DNA from: Eubacteriales bacterium
GTDB lineage: Bacteria > Bacillota > Clostridia > Peptostreptococcales > Anaerovoracaceae
Assembly (NCBI GenBank): GCA_028692105.1
Contig: JAQUYC010000011.1
Span: 1-48,630 of the forward strand
Direction: 5' to 3'
Length of the DNA: 48,630 nucleotides
The notes under the pieces are model-generated. The model made no database searches. It was not told where the DNA came from and saw only the letters and a program-made list of their open reading frames with translations. A program made the translations under genes and the position numbers. Positions 44,318-48,630 of this stretch are shown here, piece after piece. Within the stretch, counting starts at the first letter, position 1. Each line of letters opens with the position of its first letter.

Positions 44318-44345
44318 TATTCTTTATCGTGTTGATTATTCCTTT
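44318..44345 (-). promoter_or_regulatory. Sigma-H-like promoter of spoVS
   Basis: Minus strand AAGGAAT (44338-44344), then about 15 bp and GAAT (44319-44322), in the layout of sigma-H promoters (AGGAWTT ... GAAT). In Bacillus subtilis spoVS is known to be sigma-H dependent, which agrees. Confidence 0.6.
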
Positions 44346-44364
44346 TTTTTCATACTAAGAATCG

Positions 44365-44371
44365 TTCGACA
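44365..44371 (-). promoter_or_regulatory. Spo0A box, spoVS side
   Basis: TTCGACA, the reverse complement of the perfect 0A box TGTCGAA, 21 bp upstream of the spoVS -35 element. Confidence 0.65.
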
Positions 44372-44395
44372 ATAAAAATATTTTTTTAATTTTCT

Positions 44396-44402
44396 TGTCG
44401 AA
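44396..44402 (+). promoter_or_regulatory. Spo0A box, sRNA side
   Basis: TGTCGAA, a perfect 0A box ending 3 bp before the -35 of the sRNA promoter. It forms an inverted pair with the box at 44365 (TTCGACAA ... TTGTCGAA). Confidence 0.65.
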
Positions 44403-44405
44403 GTC

Positions 44406-44434
44406 TTGCATTTCATATCACAATTAGTTATAAT
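44406..44434 (+). promoter_or_regulatory. Sigma-A promoter of the candidate sRNA
   Basis: TTGCAT (44406-44411), 17-bp spacer, TATAAT (44429-44434). Predicted start near 44441. Confidence 0.75.
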
Positions 44435-44440
44435 GTGAAC

Positions 44441-44532
44441 GTGGTTATCCCCCTGATAACCTCATTAATCTCTAATCCCAATACCCCTTTTGAACAAAAC
44501 AAACTGCTCCCCTGCAGTTTGTTTTGTTTTTT
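44441..44532 (+). ncRNA. Candidate ~92-nt C-rich small RNA with its own terminator
   Basis: Begins just downstream of a good promoter. A 5' hairpin GGTTATC / GATAACC (44443-44461) exposes a CCCCT loop; an unpaired linker holds ATCCCAATACCCCTTTT; the terminator is a perfect 15-bp stem (44493-44507 with 44514-44528) whose loop is TCCCCT, followed by TTTT. CCCCU occurs three times, twice in loops, as in Firmicute C-rich regulatory RNAs that pair with G-rich ribosome binding sites. No reading frame with a start codon fits in it. Whether it belongs to a known family such as CsfG cannot be decided here. Confidence 0.65.
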
Positions 44533-44533
44533 G

Positions 44534-44562
44534 TTGTAGTCGTGATAAGTACAATGTAAAAT
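44534..44562 (+). promoter_or_regulatory. Promoter of yprB
   Basis: TTGTAG (44534-44539), 17-bp spacer, TAAAAT (44557-44562), immediately after the sRNA terminator and about 35 bp before the yprB start. Confidence 0.6.
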
Positions 44563-44604
44563 ATTAGTGTCATATTATGGTGAATTATGCAAGGAGCAAA
44601 CTTT

Positions 44605-45600
44605 ATGTACTGTACCAGTGAACGCTGCCGGGAAGGCTTTTATCATTCCAAGAGCCTTGACTATTATTTTGAGAATTTGAATATGGGTGTGATCGATATT
44701 GAGACCACCGGTCTTAATCCTGCTAATAGTCGTTTTATGGTCGGAGGTCTTGTTGTGCCCGATTCTTCAGAGAAACGTTCAATCCAGTTCCTCTCTGAAT
44801 CCCCAGATGAAGAGCAAGCATTGCTTCATACATATATGACTGCTCTGAAAGACATTGATGTGCTTATCAGCTATAACGGCGATAATTTTGACCTGCCCTT
44901 TTTAATGAGAAGACTTCACCGCTATCATATTTCGGGAGAAGATCTGTCTTTGCGTTACAGTTTCGATCTCTACAAGATCCTGAATCGCTTTTCACAATTA
45001 CGTAAGCTGCTTCCCAATTTGAAGCAGAAAACCGTAGAGAACTTTCTCGGATTGTGGTCAGAACGAACCGATGAAATATCAGGTGCTGAAAGCGTAGAAT
45101 TATATCAGCGGTTTCTTAAGACAGGAGACCAATCTATAAGGGATATCATACTTCTGCATAACAGAGACGACATTATTCAGCTTTCAAGGCTTATGAAAGT
45201 TTTAGAAAAGCTTGATCTTCACGAAGTTATGTTTCATATAGGGTTTCCGACAGTTTATAAAGGTATGAAAGTTTTTATAAAGGAAATCCGTTTTCAGAAG
45301 GATTCTTTACTAGTGTCCGGAGTACATAAAAACATACCTATAGATTACAGATGCTATCACTCTACTCACGAAGCAGTCTTTTTAGTCAAGACTGGCAGGT
45401 TTTCTCTGAAGATTCCGTGGATGAGCGCTAAAGGCTTCAGGTATCTGGATCTGGAAGATTTTCTTATCGACTGTTCAGAACTCGTGAAATTCCCCGGCTA
45501 TAACAGCGGTTATCTGCTGCTAACAGATAACCGGATAAACTATGCAGAGATAAACCATGTAATAAAAATAATTGTGAAAGATATTCTGAAAGAATTATGA
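44605..45600 (+). CDS. yprB: YprB-type RNase H-like 3'-5' exonuclease
   Basis: 331 aa, DEDD exonuclease fold in the N-terminal ~210 residues: VIDIETTGLNP supplies Asp-Glu, SYNGDNFDLPFL the second Asp and HNRDDIIQLSRL the last. In Bacillus subtilis YprB (MrfB) works with helicase YprA (MrfA) in mitomycin-damage repair; no helicase gene is near, and this protein is shorter. The C-terminal ~110 residues are not recognised. I chose the ATG at 44605, 8 bp after AAGGAG; an ATG at 44587 has that site inside the gene. Followed 46 bp later by a phosphoesterase gene. Confidence 0.85.
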   Translation: MYCTSERCREGFYHSKSLDYYFENLNMGVIDIETTGLNPANSRFMVGGLVVPDSSEKRSIQFLSESPDEEQALLHTYMTALKDIDVLISYNGDNFDLPFLMRRLHRYHISGEDLSLRYSFDLYKILNRFSQLRKLLPNLKQKTVENFLGLWSERTDEISGAESVELYQRFLKTGDQSIRDIILLHNRDDIIQLSRLMKVLEKLDLHEVMFHIGFPTVYKGMKVFIKEIRFQKDSLLVSGVHKNIPIDYRCYHSTHEAVFLVKTGRFSLKIPWMSAKGFRYLDLEDFLIDCSELVKFPGYNSGYLLLTDNRINYAEINHVIKIIVKDILKEL

Positions 45601-45646
45601 TATACTATTTTTTATATCATGTCGATTTTAACAATAATTTTAGACT

Positions 45647-46642
45647 ATGAAAGAGACCATAATGAATACTCGTGCAAGATTAGATTCCGTATTAAAAAAA
45701 GCATTCCCCGTACCTTTTGATGACAATTCAAAATTTGTTTTCTTTGGAGATGTACACAGGGGAGACGACAGTCTTTCTGACGAATTCGGCAGAAACCGTC
45801 ATATTTATTACCATGCATTAAACTATTACTATCAAAACGATTATACCTATGTAGAAGTCGGTGATGGTGATGAATTATGGGAGCACCCTCATTTTGAGCA
45901 TATCCGTTCAGCCCATGTTTCTGTCTTCCAAATGCTTAAGAGTTTCTATAAATCAAACCGCCTTTTAATGCTTTATGGCAACCATAACATGCAGCTGCGT
46001 GATCCAAGATATGTAAAAGAACATTTATATCAGATTTATGATGAATTTATCGATGTGCAGGAGGATCTGTTTCCGAATCTGTATGTACACGAAGCACTAA
46101 TTTTAAAGCATCGCAATACAGGTCAGGAGATTTTTGTTGTACATGGCCATCAAGGTGATTTAATTAATGACCAGCTATGGAGAATCTCCTACGTCCTTGT
46201 AAGATATATATGGCGATTCCTGCATATTATTGGTGTTAAATATGCCGCAAGCCCTGCAAAAAATCGGAACAAACGGCATAGAATAGAGAAAAGTTATAAC
46301 AGATGGAATGCCCAGCGGGATATAATGATCATCTGCGGTCATACACACAGACCAAAATTCCCGTCCGCAGGAGAACCATCATATTTCAATACCGGATGCT
46401 GCATCCATCCTCGCGGTATCACCTGTCTTGAACTGATGTATGGGAAAATCATGCTTGTCACCTGGAGAATGCACAGTAAAAGGGATGGGACAGTATATAT
46501 CAAACGAACGCTGATAAAAGGCCCGGAGCCGATCGTAAACTTCAGATCAAATGAAGAAAGACTGCGAAACATGAATCAGAATGATAACTGCAAAAAAAAG
46601 AAACTATTTTTTAGGAGAGATAAAAATGTCGATGATAAGTGA
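45647..46642 (+). CDS. Calcineurin-like metallophosphoesterase
   Basis: 331 aa. All family metal-binding blocks are present: GDVHRGDDS (34-42), GDGDELWE, GNHNMQLRD, HGHQGDLIND and CGHTHRP. A 60-residue insertion between the last two, rich in Trp/Arg/Lys (IWRFLHIIGVKYAASPAKNR), may bind a membrane or nucleic acid. The Lys/Arg-rich C-terminus CKKKKLFFRRDKNVDDK supports this. Substrate unknown. The start is uncertain: ATG 45647 has no binding site, ATG 45662 has weak AAAGAGA. The end overlaps proA by 17 bp. Confidence 0.82.
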   Translation: MKETIMNTRARLDSVLKKAFPVPFDDNSKFVFFGDVHRGDDSLSDEFGRNRHIYYHALNYYYQNDYTYVEVGDGDELWEHPHFEHIRSAHVSVFQMLKSFYKSNRLLMLYGNHNMQLRDPRYVKEHLYQIYDEFIDVQEDLFPNLYVHEALILKHRNTGQEIFVVHGHQGDLINDQLWRISYVLVRYIWRFLHIIGVKYAASPAKNRNKRHRIEKSYNRWNAQRDIMIICGHTHRPKFPSAGEPSYFNTGCCIHPRGITCLELMYGKIMLVTWRMHSKRDGTVYIKRTLIKGPEPIVNFRSNEERLRNMNQNDNCKKKKLFFRRDKNVDDK

Positions 46643-47906
46643 GATAACAAAGAAAGTGAAGACTGACAGCTTTCAGATGAGTCTGCTTGATGAAACAGCA
46701 AGAAACAATGCACTAAATGCAATTGCGAAATCGCTGCTTGGAAAAAAAGCTCAGATCCTGGCTGCAAACAAGATTGATCTGGAGAAAGGTGAACAAACCG
46801 GTCTTGCCGCCCCTATTCTGAAACGTCTTAACTTTGATGAACAGAAGCTTCATGATGTCGTTGACGGTATTAAAAACCTGATATCCTTAAAGGATCCTCT
46901 CTGGAATAAACTGCTGGAGCGTGAACTGGATTCAGGCCTGTCACTGTATAAAGTGACCTGCCCTATCGGCGTCATAGGAGTTATCTTTGAATCCAGGCCG
47001 GACGCACTGGTTCAAATTGCATCTTTATGCCTGAAAAGCGGCAATTGCGCCATTCTGAAAGGCGGAAGCGAGGCAGCAAATACAAACAAAGTGTTATTTG
47101 AAATTATACACGAAGCCGGAGTAAAGTCCGGTATTCCGAACGGGTTTTTGACTCTGATCGAAAACAGGACAGATATAGATGAACTCTTGAAATGTCATGA
47201 TACTATTGATTTATTGATACCAAGAGGATCAAATGAATTTGTGCAGTATATCATGTCAAATTCCAAGATTCCCGTAATGGGCCATGCTGACGGTGTTTGC
47301 CATATCTATGTCGATAAGGCTGCAGATTTGAATAAATCAATACCGGTCATCGTCGATGCTAAAACTCAATATGTAGCTGCATGCAATACTGTCGAGACTC
47401 TGTTGATTCACAGGGATGCCGCTGAAAAGCTCCTGCCCGGGCTGAAAAAAGCCTTGGATGAAAAAATGGTCACTGTTCGGGGCTGTGAGGAAACAAGAAA
47501 GATTATTGAATGCGAAGCTGCTTCTGAACAGGATTTTGAAACGGAATATCTGGATTATATTCTTTCCGTAAAGATCGTAGATTCCCTGGATGATGCTATT
47601 TATCACATCAATAAATATGGCTCCCACCATACGGACAGTATTGTTACTGAAGATAAAGATGCCGCAGAGAAATTCATGCTGCTTGTAGATTCCGCCGGAG
47701 TCTATCACAATTGTTCAACACGCTTTGCAGACGGATACCGTTACGGCTTCGGTGCAGAAGTAGGCATCAGCACCGGAAAGCTTCACGCAAGGGGTCCGGT
47801 TGGACTTGAAGGGCTTGTGACATATAAATACAAACTATTTGGAAACGGTCATATCGTCGCCGACTATGCGGAAGGTAGAAAATCATTCCACTTTAAAGAT
47901 TTATAG
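46626..47906 (+). CDS. proA: Gamma-glutamyl phosphate reductase
   Basis: 426 aa aldehyde-dehydrogenase-fold enzyme, second step of proline synthesis. PIGVIGVIFESRPDALVQIA (about 110-129), LKGGSEAANTN, the catalytic Cys in YVAACNTVETLLIH and EVGISTGKLHARGPVGLEGL are family motifs. The ATG at 46626 follows TTAGGAGAG; the longer frame from 46581 is rejected for lack of a site. It is separated from proB/proC by 4 kb and on the other strand, so the pathway is split over two units. Confidence 0.97.
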   Translation: MSMISEITKKVKTDSFQMSLLDETARNNALNAIAKSLLGKKAQILAANKIDLEKGEQTGLAAPILKRLNFDEQKLHDVVDGIKNLISLKDPLWNKLLERELDSGLSLYKVTCPIGVIGVIFESRPDALVQIASLCLKSGNCAILKGGSEAANTNKVLFEIIHEAGVKSGIPNGFLTLIENRTDIDELLKCHDTIDLLIPRGSNEFVQYIMSNSKIPVMGHADGVCHIYVDKAADLNKSIPVIVDAKTQYVAACNTVETLLIHRDAAEKLLPGLKKALDEKMVTVRGCEETRKIIECEAASEQDFETEYLDYILSVKIVDSLDDAIYHINKYGSHHTDSIVTEDKDAAEKFMLLVDSAGVYHNCSTRFADGYRYGFGAEVGISTGKLHARGPVGLEGLVTYKYKLFGNGHIVADYAEGRKSFHFKDL

Positions 47907-47913
47907 AATTAGC

Positions 47914-48321
47914 TCACTTTACATATTCTTTAATAAAGCGAATCGCATTGTCAAGGTGCACACTCAGAGGAGCATCTTCAACGCTTACCACGCGAATATT
48001 GCAGCGGTTTATCGGCAGCAGGACCTTAAAAGCACTGCTTTCGCCTATTGCCCGGGCCATTTTGGGACTTAATTCTCCCATCATAGAATTGGCATTAATG
48101 ATAGCAATAACTCCTATTACTATATCTACGGATTTCATATTATGAACGATCGCATTCTCACCGGTAGCTCCTTCGTCTGCGCCGGCTTTCAGCATCTGGC
48201 CGGTTGCAGCAGAATTAGTTCCCAATGCAATCACCTCAACATCCGGCAGTGCTGTTTTTAATTTATCAACGATTGCACGCCCTATTCCGCCACCTTGCCC
48301 ATCTACCACCGCTATTCTCAT
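47914..48321 (-). CDS. DUF3842 family protein, function unknown
   Basis: 135 aa. Starts MRIAVVDGQGGGIGRAIVDK, a Rossmann-like glycine-rich turn, then LGTNSAATGQMLKAGADEGA and VIGVIAIINANSMMGELSP. The family is found in anaerobic Firmicutes and has no known function. The ATG at 48321 follows AGGGGAAAG; a longer frame from 48369 is less likely. It converges on proA with only 7 bp between the stops and no terminator. Confidence 0.8.
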   Translation of the reverse strand: MRIAVVDGQGGGIGRAIVDKLKTALPDVEVIALGTNSAATGQMLKAGADEGATGENAIVHNMKSVDIVIGVIAIINANSMMGELSPKMARAIGESSAFKVLLPINRCNIRVVSVEDAPLSVHLDNAIRFIKEYVK

Positions 48322-48630
48322 TTGCTTTCCCCTCATCTTTCCAACATCATAATGTTTAAATATTTCCATTGATATTATAACGCATAAGTAGAAAATTTTC
48401 GACTGTAGAAAATTTTCTTACATCTGTAGCGTTTCCAACAGTCACTTCCTTTCAGCAAAGCTGCATTCTTTTCAATTTGTAGATTTTCATCGTCGGTAGA
48501 AAATTAGACTTTCGCTATATTTCATGATATTCTTAGGGAAAATAGAATATATTTTAATCTGATTTTAATAATCTCCAAAGGACCCTTGAAGGATCGATCT
48601 TTATAATAAAGACATAATCTATTCAAGGAG
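48322..48630. other. Right-edge intergenic region with GTAGAAAATTTTC repeats
   Basis: GTAGAAAATTTTC occurs at 48388-48400 and 48405-48417 (17-bp spacing), and GTAGAAAATT again at 48497-48506. The window ends in ATTCAAGGAG, which looks like a ribosome binding site for a plus-strand gene starting just past the edge. Nothing coding is seen in between. Confidence 0.5.

Larger units (their letters stand above)
44262..44604. other. spoVS-yprB divergent regulatory region
   Basis: 343 bp with the spoVS promoter, two inverted Spo0A boxes, the sRNA gene and the yprB promoter. AT-rich tract 44373-44393 lies between the two boxes. No additional protein-coding gene. Confidence 0.7.

Overview
The window looks like a core-genome segment from an endospore-forming, anaerobic Clostridia-type Firmicute. 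It carries spoIVA, spoIIM, spoVS and a PdaB-type deacetylase, near-consensus sigma-A promoters, strong AGGAGG ribosome binding sites, a butyrate kinase and split coaB/coaC genes. I cannot name a genus. I see no rRNA, tRNA, CRISPR array, prophage or complete insertion sequence.

Layout. 1-6250 (all minus): the edge-truncated start of a LytTR response regulator, buk, spoIVA and a membrane GAF/GGDEF/HD-GYP protein. 6238-8474: a GH3-type adenylating enzyme and an ICMT-like membrane methyltransferase, overlapping each other and the HD-GYP gene, so the three form one unit. Then miaB (minus), a ~720-bp gap holding a likely toxin remnant, and dapB-ilvA (plus). 13110-22237 (minus) is one tightly packed operon, plsX-rnc-smc-ftsY-der-plsY-gpsA, joining phospholipid initiation (PlsX, PlsY, GpsA) to RNase III, SMC, the SRP receptor and the ribosome GTPase Der. 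22515-25918 (minus): a double-OB SSB-like protein, cysK-tcdA and a sporulation-type polysaccharide deacetylase. An HD-domain gene stands alone at 26167 (plus).

26943-35987 (minus) is a second long operon, larB-larC-valS-folC-dagK-coaB-coaC-larE. It combines the three nickel-pincer-nucleotide biosynthesis genes with both halves of CoaBC. Next come rnhB, ylqF, rplS and xerD (minus), spoIIM (plus), and purB-proB-proC-nudix (minus). An intergenic region at 44262-44604 separates spoVS (minus) from yprB, a phosphoesterase gene and proA (plus). A DUF3842 gene (minus) closes the window.

Two things stand out beyond ordinary annotation. First, a ~92-nt palindromic element occurs three times (12938-13030, 26802-26893, 36970-37061) plus one decayed copy. 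Its arms differ between copies but stay paired, as expected of a conserved RNA or DNA structure. Second, the spoVS-yprB gap holds an unannotated ~92-nt sRNA candidate with a sigma-A promoter, three CCCCU motifs (two of them in hairpin loops) and a 15-bp terminator stem. It also has two perfect Spo0A boxes in inverted orientation and a sigma-H-like promoter facing spoVS. Together these suggest a Spo0A-controlled divergent sporulation switch.
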